NCBI GenBank assembly: GCA_025054905.1
Contig: JANWZF010000330.1
Location: 1-16,119, forward strand
DNA from: Tepidimonas sp.
GTDB lineage: Bacteria; Pseudomonadota; Gammaproteobacteria; Burkholderiales; Burkholderiaceae_C
Length of the DNA: 16,119 bases
Direction: 5' to 3'
The notes under the pieces were generated by a model. That model did not search any database. It saw only the letters and a list, made by a program, of their open reading frames with translations, and was not told the origin of the DNA. The translations under genes were made by a program, and so were the position numbers. Below, in pieces: positions 1 to 7,720 of this stretch (within the stretch, counting starts at the first letter, position 1; the number at the start of each line of letters is the position of its first letter).

Positions 1-363
1 GCCTGCGCCAGCCCGTCCAGCGTTCTGCAGGATTTGGTGCGTCAAACGCAGGCGACCTTGACGATCGCCACCCGCCATGCCGCCGGCGAACTGGATGCCG
101 ATGCGCTGGCCAGCGCGTGCGAGCGGCTGGCGCGTGCGTTCGTGCAGGCGCGCCCCGTGCTGGCCCACCTCACCGCCAGCCCCGGCAACCGGGCTGCCCT
201 GCGTGAGCTGCAGGGGCAGCTGCAGACCCTGCACGAGCTGCAGGCGCGCCTGAGCGCGCAGGCTCGCGCGGCACTGGCCACGCTGTTGCCCCAGGACGCG
301 TTGCAGGAATACGCCCGGCTGGGCCAGCAGACGCACGCCGTGCGCCGTCTGTACGGCGGCTGA
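1..363 (+). CDS. Partial helical protein, possible FlgN-like flagellar chaperone
   Basis: The reading frame is open from the first base of the window to a TGA at 361-363, so the gene probably starts upstream. The first in-window start is a TTG at 34, with an AGGA only 1 nt away, too close to be a good ribosome site. The visible 120 residues are rich in Ala, Leu, Gln and Arg and look almost entirely alpha-helical, with no membrane segment or cysteine motif except an early Cys. It ends in VRRLYGG, loosely like the YG near the C-terminus of FlgN export chaperones, and it faces fliA convergently, where flgM-flgN genes occur in some Burkholderiales. The FlgN assignment rests on context and helical character, not on a diagnostic motif. 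It is the only plus-strand gene I accept in the window. Confidence 0.45.
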   Translation, partial: ACASPSSVLQDLVRQTQATLTIATRHAAGELDADALASACERLARAFVQARPVLAHLTASPGNRAALRELQGQLQTLHELQARLSAQARAALATLLPQDALQEYARLGQQTHAVRRLYGG

Positions 364-402
364 GCCGCGGCAGGCCGCGCGGCCACCTCCCCAGCGGCTC
401 AG
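360..402. terminator. Inverted repeat spanning both convergent stop codons
   Basis: A perfect 9-bp inverted repeat (CTGAGCCGC at 360-368, GCGGCTCAG at 394-402) encloses an inner 12-bp perfect palindrome, GGCCGCGCGGCC at 373-384. The arms contain the stop codons of the plus-strand gene and of fliA. The position between convergent genes suggests a bidirectional transcription barrier. No T-tract follows on either strand, so this is not a classical intrinsic terminator, and GC-rich DNA makes such pairing easier by chance. Confidence 0.35.
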
Positions 403-1118
403 TGCTCGCGCAGACGGGCACGCAGACGCGCCACCGCCTGCGAATGCAACTGGCTGACGCGCGACTCGGTCACCCCGAGCACGGCCGCGATTTCCTTCAG
501 GTTCATGTCGTGCTCGTAGTACATGCTCATGACGTACTGCTCACGCTGCGGCAGCTTCTGGATCGCCTCCACCAGGGCGGCGCGCATGCGCTGGTCGGCC
601 AGGATACGCTCGGGGTCGGCGTCGCCATCGGCCGGCAGGTACCGATCCAAAAAACCCTCTTCCTCTTCGCCATGTCCGCCCAGGTCTTCCAGGTACAGCA
701 GCTGCGTGCCGCGCATGCGCGCCAGGGTTTCCTGGTACTGGGCCAGCGACATGCCCAGCTCCTCCGCGATCTCGGACTCCCGCGGCGGCCGCTTCAGCCG
801 CTGCTCCAGGCGGTGAATGGCGCCTTCGATGTCCTTTTGCAGCTTGCGCGAGCCGCGCGACATCCAGTCCGCATCACGCAATTCGTCCAGCATCGCGCCG
901 CGAATGCGCTGGCTGGCAAAGGTTTCGAACTGCACCCCCATCGAGGGCTCGTAGCGCGCCAAGGCTTCGTTCAAACCGATCATGCCAACCTGGATCAGGT
1001 CGTCCAGCTCGACGCTGGCGGGCAGGCGCGCGATCATCAGGTGCGCGATGCGGTGCACCAAGGGTGCATACTGGCGCAACTGGGCCTCGCGGTCGAGCGT
1101 ACCCTTTGGGGTGTACAT
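399..1118 (-). CDS. fliA: RNA polymerase sigma-28 factor FliA
   Basis: The product is the sigma factor for late flagellar and chemotaxis genes. The 239 residues match the family's usual size of about 240. Region 2 runs from about residue 18 to 90 and includes DDLIQVGMIGLNEAL and the core-binding/-10 recognition stretch RIRGAMLDELRDADW. Region 3 follows, and region 4 at about 187-236 carries the helix-turn-helix with LKEIAAVLGVTESRVSQLH. I chose ATG at 1118 (MYTPKGTLD), because it has GGAG 6 nt upstream and matches the family's N-terminus. The longer in-frame start at 1220 would add 34 unrelated residues and overlap the upstream gene. It lies 47 bp downstream of the flhG-like gene in the same operon direction, as in many polar-flagellate bacteria. 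FliA is normally held in check by FlgM, which is not in this window. Confidence 0.97.
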   Translation of the reverse strand: MYTPKGTLDREAQLRQYAPLVHRIAHLMIARLPASVELDDLIQVGMIGLNEALARYEPSMGVQFETFASQRIRGAMLDELRDADWMSRGSRKLQKDIEGAIHRLEQRLKRPPRESEIAEELGMSLAQYQETLARMRGTQLLYLEDLGGHGEEEEGFLDRYLPADGDADPERILADQRMRAALVEAIQKLPQREQYVMSMYYEHDMNLKEIAAVLGVTESRVSQLHSQAVARLRARLREH

Positions 1119-1165
1119 GCAAAGCTCCGGCAACGGGCGCGTCCCGGGCACCGAGGCAGCGGCGG

Positions 1166-1777
1166 TCAGCATCGCGCAGCGGACCTCCGCTCGGCGGGTG
1201 CTGCTGCATCGAGCGTCCACGCGGCCTCCAGTACGCGCGTGACCACCGCAGCGTCATCACCGGCATCCCCCGGGCCCTCACACTGCCCATGATACCCGAG
1301 CGTCCAGGCCGGTGGCTGCCAAGCCAGGTGCTGGGCGCAGGTGCGCCGCAGGGCGGTCAGGGCCGCCGGCAGCGCCTGGGCATCGCCGGGCTGCTGCGCC
1401 AGCGCCACCACGACCGGCGCCAGCCCCGCCAGGCGCAGGCGCTTCAGCGCCCGGTAGGCCGCCACGATGACGCGCGGCTGCGCCAGCAGCGGCACCACCG
1501 GATGCGCAGCCTCTTGCGGCCACCAGCGCAGCAGCACCTCGGGATCCGCCCGCCACAACCAGACGTCGGCCTGCGCCACGTCATCCCACAGTGGCGGCGC
1601 ACCGTCGACGGCGGCCACCTCCAACCCCAGCGCGAGGCAACCGTCGGCCAGGCGCAGCGCCAGCGCAGTGGCCGCACCGGCGGCCTCCACCAACGCCACC
1701 ACCCGCAACGGGGGCCGCAGCCCCCAGGCCGCCAGCCCGGCCACCTGATCGTGCATCAACGCCCGTCCCTCAAGCAT
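1166..1777 (-). CDS. Degenerate FlhG/FleN (MinD-like) protein without P-loop
   Basis: This gene occupies the flhG/fleN position between flhF and fliA. FlhG is a MinD-type ATPase that controls flagellar number and stimulates the FlhF GTPase through an N-terminal DQAxxL helix. The product keeps a similar element, HDQVAGL at residues 9-15, followed by a beta strand RVVALV. Where the deviant Walker A (GKGGVGKT) should be it has EAAGAATA, residues 31-38, and the usual LLDADLG strand reads AAVDGAP. It is about 203 residues against roughly 270-300 for normal FlhG. ATP binding is therefore probably lost. ATG at 1777 overlaps the flhF end by 8 bp and has AGGGAG upstream; ATG at 1756 is an alternative. 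Assignment to this family rests on position, the N-terminal motif and residual fold pattern. A shrunken, non-ATPase adaptor is my inference. Confidence 0.7.
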   Translation of the reverse strand: MLEGRALMHDQVAGLAAWGLRPPLRVVALVEAAGAATALALRLADGCLALGLEVAAVDGAPPLWDDVAQADVWLWRADPEVLLRWWPQEAAHPVVPLLAQPRVIVAAYRALKRLRLAGLAPVVVALAQQPGDAQALPAALTALRRTCAQHLAWQPPAWTLGYHGQCEGPGDAGDDAAVVTRVLEAAWTLDAAAPAERRSAARC

Positions 1778-3290
1778 GGCCCGCTCCCTGCGGTTGCCAG
1801 ACATCGGCTGCAGCGTCGGCAAAGAAATACGGCAGCTCGCTGCGATCGGGCTCAAAGGCGGACTTGCCGTTGCCGCCCATCGACATCCGCACCAGCGCCA
1901 CCGGGTCGGGACGCTGCCAGTCCTGCGGAACCCGCTGGCCGGTGCTCAAGCCCCGCAGCAGCAGCTGATGGCGGATCAGCGCATCGACCGCCGGGCCGAG
2001 CTTGACCGCTTCATCCACCTTCGACAGGATGGCGCCGTGCAGCCCCAGACCTTTGTAGGTCTGCACCACCTCATCCAGCGTATCCCCATGGCTGCTGGCG
2101 TTGAGCACGAGGAGCTTTTTGATCGCGGGCGCCTTCAGCAAAGCCAGCATCTCCTGCAGCCGGGGGTCGCGCTGGCTCAGCCCGGGGGTGTCGATGATCA
2201 CCATGCGCTTGCCAGCCAGCAATTCCAGCAGATCCTGCAGGGCGGCCTGATCGTGCGCCTGGTGCGCCACCACCCCGAGCAGGCGGCCATAGGCGCGCAG
2301 CTGATCCAGGCCCGCAACGCGGTAGGTGTCCAGCGTGATCAGGCCCACGCTGCCGGCGCCATAGGCCTTGACACACTGCGCCGCCAGTTTGGCCACCGTG
2401 GTGGTCTTGCCCACCCCGGTGGGCCCCACCAGGGCAAACACCCCTCCTTCGTCGCACAGCTGGCCGGGGTCGCGCGCCACCCGCAGGTTGTGCCCGAGCA
2501 CATCCAGCACCCAGCGCCAGGCCGCCGCCGCGTCCTGCTGGGCCGGCAGCCGCTGCAGCACCGCGCGCGCCACCGTGGGTGAGTAGCCGGCGCGGATGAA
2601 CTTGTGCATCAGGGTGGACTGGATCGGGTTCAGGCGCGCCTGCCCGAGCCAGGCCAGCGTCTGGAAGCGCTCTTCCATCAGCTGCTTGAGGCTTTCGAGC
2701 TGCGCGGTCAGCTGCGCGGCCGCCGAGGACGCACCGCTGGCCGCCGCAGCCTGAGTCGGTGCGGTCGCGGCGGCGGCCCGGCTTGGCGTGGCCTTGGCGG
2801 CTGGGGCACCGCTGGCCAGGCCCAACGCGATGTCGCTGGCGGCCGGACGCGGCGCGGCGGTTTCCCGCAGCGGGCGCTGCGCCGCCGCGGCGGCCGCAGG
2901 CGCCTCCAGGCGCCCTTCCAACGCCGCCTTGCGTTTGCGCAGCATGCGCTCGCGCACGTACTCCTGGAACGACAGCGTGCTCATGGCCAACGTCTCGGTG
3001 TCCTGCGCCACGCTGCTGTCCGGCGACACGGGGGGCAGCTGTGCGGCGGCGCGCTGCTGCAGCGACGCACGGGTCGCACGCACCGCGCGCGGCTCGGAGG
3101 CCACCGCCTGCAGGCCGGGGCTGGCGGCCTGCGCGGCGATCGCCGACAGGGCTTCTTCCGTCGTGGCCACGACCTCGAAGCCGTCGGGCGTGGAGCGCGT
3201 GGACAGGATCACGGCCTGCTCGCCGAGGGCGGCGCGCGCCTGGGCCATGGCCTCGCGCGAGTTGGGGGCGACGAAGCGTTGCGCGTTCAT
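1770..3290 (-). CDS. flhF: Flagellar SRP-type GTPase FlhF
   Basis: FlhF is a membrane-associated GTPase of the SRP family that recruits early flagellar components and sets where the flagellum forms. The 506-residue protein has an N-terminal B domain (about 1-130), a long Ala-rich low-complexity linker (about 128-195), an N domain with four-helix character (about 200-275) and a C-terminal G domain. G motifs are visible: GPTGVGKT at 289-296, DTYRVAGLDQL at 321-331, DTPG at 367-370 and SKVDEA at 423-428. The last is a variant of the usual TKLDE. The catalytic core looks intact. The start ATG at 3290 overlaps the flhA stop by ATGA and has GGAGAG upstream, so translation is probably coupled to flhA. 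It is followed by the flhG-like partner gene, overlapping by 8 bp. Confidence 0.96.
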   Translation of the reverse strand: MNAQRFVAPNSREAMAQARAALGEQAVILSTRSTPDGFEVVATTEEALSAIAAQAASPGLQAVASEPRAVRATRASLQQRAAAQLPPVSPDSSVAQDTETLAMSTLSFQEYVRERMLRKRKAALEGRLEAPAAAAAAQRPLRETAAPRPAASDIALGLASGAPAAKATPSRAAAATAPTQAAAASGASSAAAQLTAQLESLKQLMEERFQTLAWLGQARLNPIQSTLMHKFIRAGYSPTVARAVLQRLPAQQDAAAAWRWVLDVLGHNLRVARDPGQLCDEGGVFALVGPTGVGKTTTVAKLAAQCVKAYGAGSVGLITLDTYRVAGLDQLRAYGRLLGVVAHQAHDQAALQDLLELLAGKRMVIIDTPGLSQRDPRLQEMLALLKAPAIKKLLVLNASSHGDTLDEVVQTYKGLGLHGAILSKVDEAVKLGPAVDALIRHQLLLRGLSTGQRVPQDWQRPDPVALVRMSMGGNGKSAFEPDRSELPYFFADAAADVWQPQGAGHA

Positions 3291-5380
3291 GCGGGCTCTC
3301 CAAGGATCGGGCCGATGCGGATGGTGTGCGTGTCAGGGATTTCGCTGTGGGCCAGCACGGCCAGGCGAGGGGCGGCGCGGCGCAGCAGACGGGCCATGGC
3401 CTGGCGGATCGCGTCGGGCACCAGCAGCACCGCCGGGGTGCCCTGCTCCTCCTGGCGCTGCGCCACCTGGGCAGCCGAGCGCGTCAGCATGTCGGCCACC
3501 CCTGGATCCAGGACCCCATTGCCCTGGGGGCTGAGCGCCTGCGTCAGGATGCGCTCCAGCTTCGGCTCGATGGCGATGACCTCCAGCTCCTGCACCGGAC
3601 CGTAGAGCTGCTGCACGATCGCCGGGGCCAGCGCCACGCGCACGCGCCGCGCCAGCTCCTGCGGATCCTGGGTGGCGCCGGCATGCTCGGCCAGCGTCTC
3701 GATGATCGTGCGGATGTCGCGGATGTGCACGCCTTCCTCCAGCAGCAGTTGCAGCACCTTCTGGAACACGCCAATCGGCACCATGGTCGGGATCACTTCG
3801 TCGATCAGTTTGGGCGCCAGCTTGCGCACGTGCTCCACCAGTTCCTGCACTTCGGTGCGCGACAGCAGGCGGGCCGCGTGCACCTGCATCAAGTGTGACA
3901 AATGCGTGGCCAGCACGGTCTCGGCATCAACGACCGTATAGCCCGCCATTTGCGCGTTTTCCTTCTGGCGCTCATCGATCCACGTGGCCGGCAGGCCAAA
4001 GGCCGGATCGGTGGTGGTCTGCCCGATCAGCGGGGTGCGGATGTGGCCGGGATTGATCGCCAGGAATTGCCCCGGAAACACCTCCCCCTCGCCGACCACG
4101 ACGCCGCGCAGCGTGATGCGGTAGGCGGTGGGTTTGAGCTCCAGGTTGTCGCGCACGTGCACCGGCGGCGGCAAAAAGCCGACGTCTTGGGCGAACTTCT
4201 TGCGCACCCCCTTGATGCGGGTCAACAGGTCGCCGCGGCGGGAGCGGTCCACCAGCGCGATCAGGCGGTAGCCAAGCTCCAGCCCCAGCAAATCCACGGG
4301 CTGCAGATCGTTCCAGCTGGCCTCGGCCTCCGGCGCCGATGGCGAGGCCTGCTGCTGCGCTTGAGCCTGGGCGCGCTCGGCCTGGCGGCGTTGCTGCACC
4401 AGCCACCAGGCCGCCCCACCGATGAGCAACGCAAACAGCAGGAACACGCCGTTGGGCATGCCCGGGATGAGGCCCAGCAGAGCCAACACCCCGGCGGTGA
4501 CCCCCAGCACCTTGGGCGAGTCCAGCATCTGGCTGACGATTTGCTGGCCCAGATCCTGCTCCTTGCCCACGCGCGAGACCACCATCGCCGCAGCCACCGA
4601 GATCAGCAGCGCCGGCACCTGCGCCACCAGTGCATCGCCCACCGACAGCGTGATGTAGCTGTGGGCGGCCTGCTCCAGCGACAGACCGTGCTGCAACATG
4701 CCGATCGAAAAGCCGCCCACCATGTTGATCAGCAGGATCAGGATGCCGGCGATGGCATCGCCCCGCACAAATTTGGAGGCACCGTCCATGTTGCCGAAGA
4801 AGTCGGCCTCCACCGCCACCTCGGCGCGCCGGCGCTTGGCCTCGGCCTGGTCGATCAGCCCGGCGTTGAGATCGGCGTCGATGGCCATCTGCTTGCCGGG
4901 CATGGCATCCAGCGTGAAGCGGGCGCCGACTTCGGCGATGCGCTCGGCCCCCTTGGTGATGACCACGAAGTTGATCACCACCAGGATCAGAAACACGATC
5001 AGGCCGACGGCGAAATTGCCCCCGATCAGGAAGGTGCCAAACGCCTCGATGACCGCACCGGCCGCCCCGGGTCCGGTGTGGCCCTCCATCAGCACCACGC
5101 GCGTGGAGGCCACATTGAGCGACAGCCGCAGCAGCGTCGTCAGCAGCAGCACGGTCGGAAACGCGGTGAAATCCAGCGCCCGCTTCATGTAGGCGGCCAC
5201 CATCATCACCGTCAGCGCCAGGCCGATGTTGAGCGTGAACAGGGTATCCAGCAGCCACGGCGGCAGCGGCAGCACCAGCATGGCCAGCACCAGCATGACC
5301 AGGATCGGGGCGGCCAGGGCCTGGCCGTGGCCGCGCAGCGGGGCCAACAAGCGTTGCATGGGTTGCAGGGTCGCGTTCAT
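3287..5380 (-). CDS. flhA: Flagellar export gate protein FlhA
   Basis: FlhA forms the nonameric export gate of the flagellar type III secretion apparatus and takes part in proton-driven export. The 697 residues match the family length. An N-terminal half with about eight membrane segments (roughly 20-330) contains the FHIPEP signature RLSLNVASTRVVL at 85-97 and the functionally important Asp in RGDAIAG (Asp208). A charged, Gln/Ala-rich linker at about 330-365 leads to the cytoplasmic domain that docks chaperone-substrate complexes, with GEVFPGQFLAINPG recognisable. The start ATG at 5380 lies 24 bp after the flhB stop. I see no strong Shine-Dalgarno there, and the next ATG (5359) has none either, so the first is kept. 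The gene's end overlaps flhF by 4 bp. Confidence 0.98.
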   Translation of the reverse strand: MNATLQPMQRLLAPLRGHGQALAAPILVMLVLAMLVLPLPPWLLDTLFTLNIGLALTVMMVAAYMKRALDFTAFPTVLLLTTLLRLSLNVASTRVVLMEGHTGPGAAGAVIEAFGTFLIGGNFAVGLIVFLILVVINFVVITKGAERIAEVGARFTLDAMPGKQMAIDADLNAGLIDQAEAKRRRAEVAVEADFFGNMDGASKFVRGDAIAGILILLINMVGGFSIGMLQHGLSLEQAAHSYITLSVGDALVAQVPALLISVAAAMVVSRVGKEQDLGQQIVSQMLDSPKVLGVTAGVLALLGLIPGMPNGVFLLFALLIGGAAWWLVQQRRQAERAQAQAQQQASPSAPEAEASWNDLQPVDLLGLELGYRLIALVDRSRRGDLLTRIKGVRKKFAQDVGFLPPPVHVRDNLELKPTAYRITLRGVVVGEGEVFPGQFLAINPGHIRTPLIGQTTTDPAFGLPATWIDERQKENAQMAGYTVVDAETVLATHLSHLMQVHAARLLSRTEVQELVEHVRKLAPKLIDEVIPTMVPIGVFQKVLQLLLEEGVHIRDIRTIIETLAEHAGATQDPQELARRVRVALAPAIVQQLYGPVQELEVIAIEPKLERILTQALSPQGNGVLDPGVADMLTRSAAQVAQRQEEQGTPAVLLVPDAIRQAMARLLRRAAPRLAVLAHSEIPDTHTIRIGPILGEPA

Positions 5381-5404
5381 CGTGGTCGTCGGTGGGGTGG
5401 GCCA

Positions 5405-6544
5405 TCAGCGCGGCCCCTGGCCGCGCAAGGGGTCGAGTTCCAGCGGCACCTGGGGTCGCGGCGGCTTGGGCAGCGGACCTTGCCCGCGCAGGGCCGCGCG
5501 CAGCCGGTACACATAGGCCAGCACCTGCGCCACGGCCGCAAACAGCGCCGCAGGCACCGGCTCGTCGAGTTCGGTGTGCGCGTACAGCGCGCGCGCCAGC
5601 ATCGGCGCCTCCAGCACCGGCACGCGGTGCTCGCGCGCCTGATCGCGGATGCGCAGCGCCAGCAGGTCCGCTCCTTTGGCAATCACATGCGGCGCGGCCA
5701 TCGTGGCCTCGTCGTAGCGCAGCGCCACCGCGTAGTGCGTCGGGTTCATCACCACCACATCCGCTTCGGGCACCCGCCGCACACTCTGGCTGTAGGCGAT
5801 TTCGCGCGCGCGCTGGCGGCGCTTGCTCTTGAGCTGCGGGTTGCCTTCGGTTTCCTTGAATTCGTCCTTGACTTCCTGCAGCGACATGCGCAGGTTGTGG
5901 CGGTACAGGTACTGCTGCAACGGCACGTCCACCAGCGCCACCAGCAGCACCACGGCCAGCATCGAGGCCACCCCCAGCATGAACCACTGGCCTGCCTGCA
6001 CCAGCGCGGCCTCCAGCGGACGCAGCAGCAGGCTGGCGAACGCCTCCACGTGCTGCACGACATACCAGCCCCCGATGGCGGCAATCAGCGCGGTGATGGC
6101 CAGCAGCTTGAGCACCTCCAGCAGCTGCTGGCGCGAAAACAGCCGCTTCAGGCCCGCCAGCGGACCGATCTTGGACCAGTCCGGCAGCAGCGGCTGGACG
6201 CTCCAGGTCACCGAGCCGGCCGCCACCAGCGCCAGCACCACCAGCACCGCCAGCGCCAGCGCCAGCGGCAGCACCAGCGCCAAGCCCTGCTGCAGGGCCT
6301 GCGCCAGCTGCTCCAGCATCACGGCCGGCTCGCGCACCGTGGTGGCATCAAAGCGCAGACCCGCGCGCATCGTGGCGCGCAGACGTTCATAGCCCCATGG
6401 CAACGTGAACCACAACAGGCTCAGGCCTCCCGCCAGCACCACCAGGTGCGTCAGATCACGCGCGCGCGGCACCTGCCCCTGCTGGCGCGCCTTCTGCAAG
6501 CGACGCGGGGTGGCGGGTTGGCTTTTGTCCTGGGTCGATTCCAT
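5405..6544 (-). CDS. flhB: Flagellar export switch protein FlhB
   Basis: FlhB is the membrane protein that switches flagellar type III export from rod/hook to filament substrates. The 379 residues fit the family. Residues 5-25 (QDKSQPATPRRLQKAR) form the conserved polar N-terminus, followed by four hydrophobic segments between about 31 and 210. The cytoplasmic domain begins near 215 with MSLQEVKDEFKETEGNP and carries the self-cleavage motif NPTH at 267-270, with autocleavage expected between Asn and Pro. A Pro-rich tail ends the protein. ATG at 6544 gives the conserved N-terminus; only a weak GTGAG lies upstream. It is the first flagellar gene after a 103-bp gap from cheZ, so it may head its own transcription unit. 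Confidence 0.97.
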   Translation of the reverse strand: MESTQDKSQPATPRRLQKARQQGQVPRARDLTHLVVLAGGLSLLWFTLPWGYERLRATMRAGLRFDATTVREPAVMLEQLAQALQQGLALVLPLALALAVLVVLALVAAGSVTWSVQPLLPDWSKIGPLAGLKRLFSRQQLLEVLKLLAITALIAAIGGWYVVQHVEAFASLLLRPLEAALVQAGQWFMLGVASMLAVVLLVALVDVPLQQYLYRHNLRMSLQEVKDEFKETEGNPQLKSKRRQRAREIAYSQSVRRVPEADVVVMNPTHYAVALRYDEATMAAPHVIAKGADLLALRIRDQAREHRVPVLEAPMLARALYAHTELDEPVPAALFAAVAQVLAYVYRLRAALRGQGPLPKPPRPQVPLELDPLRGQGPR

Positions 6545-6617
6545 GGCGGCTCACGCACGCGGGGGCGTCGAGCCGCATTGTGGGTCGCCGATGCGGGCGA
6601 CTAAAGCGCCAAAAGAT

Positions 6618-6630
6618 GGGGCATCGCCCC
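6618..6630 (-). terminator. Hairpin downstream of cheZ, weak terminator candidate
   Basis: On the minus strand, GGGGC-GAT-GCCCC forms a 5-bp GC stem with a 3-nt loop, followed at once by ATCTTTTGG. It begins 17 nt after the cheZ stop, where an intrinsic terminator for motAB-cheYZ would sit. The stem and T-run are short, so partial read-through into flhB is likely if it works at all. Confidence 0.4.
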
Positions 6631-6632
6631 GG

Positions 6633-6659
6633 TTATCGACGTGCGCCTCAAAAACCGAG
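6633..6659 (-). promoter_or_regulatory. Possible sigma-28-like promoter before flhB
   Basis: On the minus strand GTCGATAA (6633-6640) matches seven of eight bases of the FliA -10 consensus GCCGATAA. Exactly 11 nt upstream lies CTCGGTTT (6652-6659), which matches only the GTTT half of the TAAAGTTT -35 element. It lies across the cheZ 3' end and about 90 nt upstream of flhB. The missing TAAA makes this a weak candidate. Confidence 0.25.
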
Positions 6660-7307
6660 GCTGGCCAGCAGATCGTCCACCTGCTGCTGGCTGGTGACGA
6701 CGTCGCTGCGGCCTTCCGGGTTGACCACGGGGCCGGACAGCTCGCGCCGGCCGGCGGTTGCGCCGCTGCCCGCCGCATCCCCGGCACCCGACTCGGAGGC
6801 ATGTTCGCCGGTGTGCGCCGCAGTCTCCACCAGCAGCTGCACCAGCTGCTGCTCCAGCGTGCCGGCCAGGGCCACCACCTTCTTGATCACCTGACCGGTC
6901 AGATCATGAAAATCCTGCGCCATCATGATCTCGGTCAGATGCTGGTCGGTTCGCTCGGCAGCGGCCTGGATCTTGTGCGACCACTCCAGCAGCTCGGGCA
7001 TGGCCCACTTCAGCCCCGGCACCCCCCCGATGGTGTCGACCAGCTGGCGGCTGGCCTCGATGACGGCCTGCTGCTCGGCCTTGGCCTCATCGACGCGGTT
7101 GAGCACTTTCTCGGCGGCCTCGCCGGTCAGGCGCGCGATGTACTCCAGCCGACTGCGCGCATCGGGCAGCTCGCCGACGGCGTCTTTGAGCGCGGGCATG
7201 TAGCCCAGCTCCTTGAGCGCCTCGTGCAGCTGGCGCGTGATCTCGCCCAGACGCTGGTAGATATCAGCTTTGCTGTCGGGCGTATTGGGGGTGGCTTGTT
7301 CGGTCAC
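6648..7307 (-). CDS. cheZ: CheY-P phosphatase CheZ
   Basis: CheZ dephosphorylates CheY-P and so ends the signal to the flagellar switch. The 219-residue protein is a long helical hairpin. It carries the active-site segment QDFHDLTGQVIKK (131-143), in which Asp135 and Gln139 correspond to the catalytic Asp143/Gln147 pair of E. coli CheZ. A Gly/Ala/Ser-rich flexible linker at about 165-200 leads to the C-terminal CheY-tethering peptide QVDDLLASLGF. The start is GTG at 7307, with AGGGAG about 9 nt upstream; it begins 26 bp after cheY in the same direction. The pair forms a standard signal/termination module. The reading is secure because both the catalytic and tethering motifs are present. Confidence 0.97.
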   Translation of the reverse strand: MTEQATPNTPDSKADIYQRLGEITRQLHEALKELGYMPALKDAVGELPDARSRLEYIARLTGEAAEKVLNRVDEAKAEQQAVIEASRQLVDTIGGVPGLKWAMPELLEWSHKIQAAAERTDQHLTEIMMAQDFHDLTGQVIKKVVALAGTLEQQLVQLLVETAAHTGEHASESGAGDAAGSGATAGRRELSGPVVNPEGRSDVVTSQQQVDDLLASLGF

Positions 7308-7333
7308 AGCCCGTTCTCCCTGGCCTGGCCCTG

Positions 7334-7720
7334 TCAGGCCCAGCCCATCTTGCGAAAGATGTTGGTCAGCTTCTCTTCCAGCGTGGCTTTGGTGAACGGC
7401 TTGACGATGTAGCCCGCGGCCCCCCCTTGCGCGGCGGCGATGATGTCCTCCTTGCGCGCCTCGGCGGTCACCATCAGCACCGGGATGTGCTTGAGCTTGT
7501 CGTCGGACTTGATGCTGGTCAGCAGCTCAAAGCCGTTCATGTTCGGCATGTTGATGTCGGTGATCACCATGTCGAACTTGCCGTTGCGCAGCTTGTGCAG
7601 CGCCACCGAGCCATCCTCGGCCTCGTCGGCATCGGTGTGCCCCAGCTCCTTCAGCAGGTTACGCACGATGCGGCGCATCGTGGAGAAGTCGTCGACGATC
7701 AGAAAGCGCACTTGGGCCAT
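7334..7720 (-). CDS. cheY: Chemotaxis response regulator CheY
   Basis: CheY is a single-domain receiver that, when phosphorylated by CheA, binds the flagellar motor switch. The 128 residues form one receiver domain with all key residues: the acidic pair Asp10/Asp11, phosphoacceptor Asp55 in ITDINMP, Thr85, Tyr104 and Lys107 in YIVKPF. There is no output domain. ATG at 7720 has CGGAG 6-7 nt upstream. The gene lies 43 bp downstream of motB and 26 bp upstream of cheZ. The core genes cheA, cheW, cheR and cheB, which in many relatives lie between motB and this cheY-cheZ pair, are not here and must be elsewhere if chemotaxis is complete. Confidence 0.97.
   Translation of the reverse strand: MAQVRFLIVDDFSTMRRIVRNLLKELGHTDADEAEDGSVALHKLRNGKFDMVITDINMPNMNGFELLTSIKSDDKLKHIPVLMVTAEARKEDIIAAAQGGAAGYIVKPFTKATLEEKLTNIFRKMGWA

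Noticed and set aside
402..1292. Plus-strand open frame of about 296 codons antisense to fliA
   Set aside because: FliA on the minus strand is unambiguous, and the antisense translation has no family features.
3902..6604. Plus-strand open frame of about 900 codons antisense to flhA and flhB
   Set aside because: It lies wholly opposite two well-supported genes. Its translation is His/Gln/Arg-rich low-complexity sequence, as expected from reverse-complement reading of high-GC codons, with no recognisable domain.
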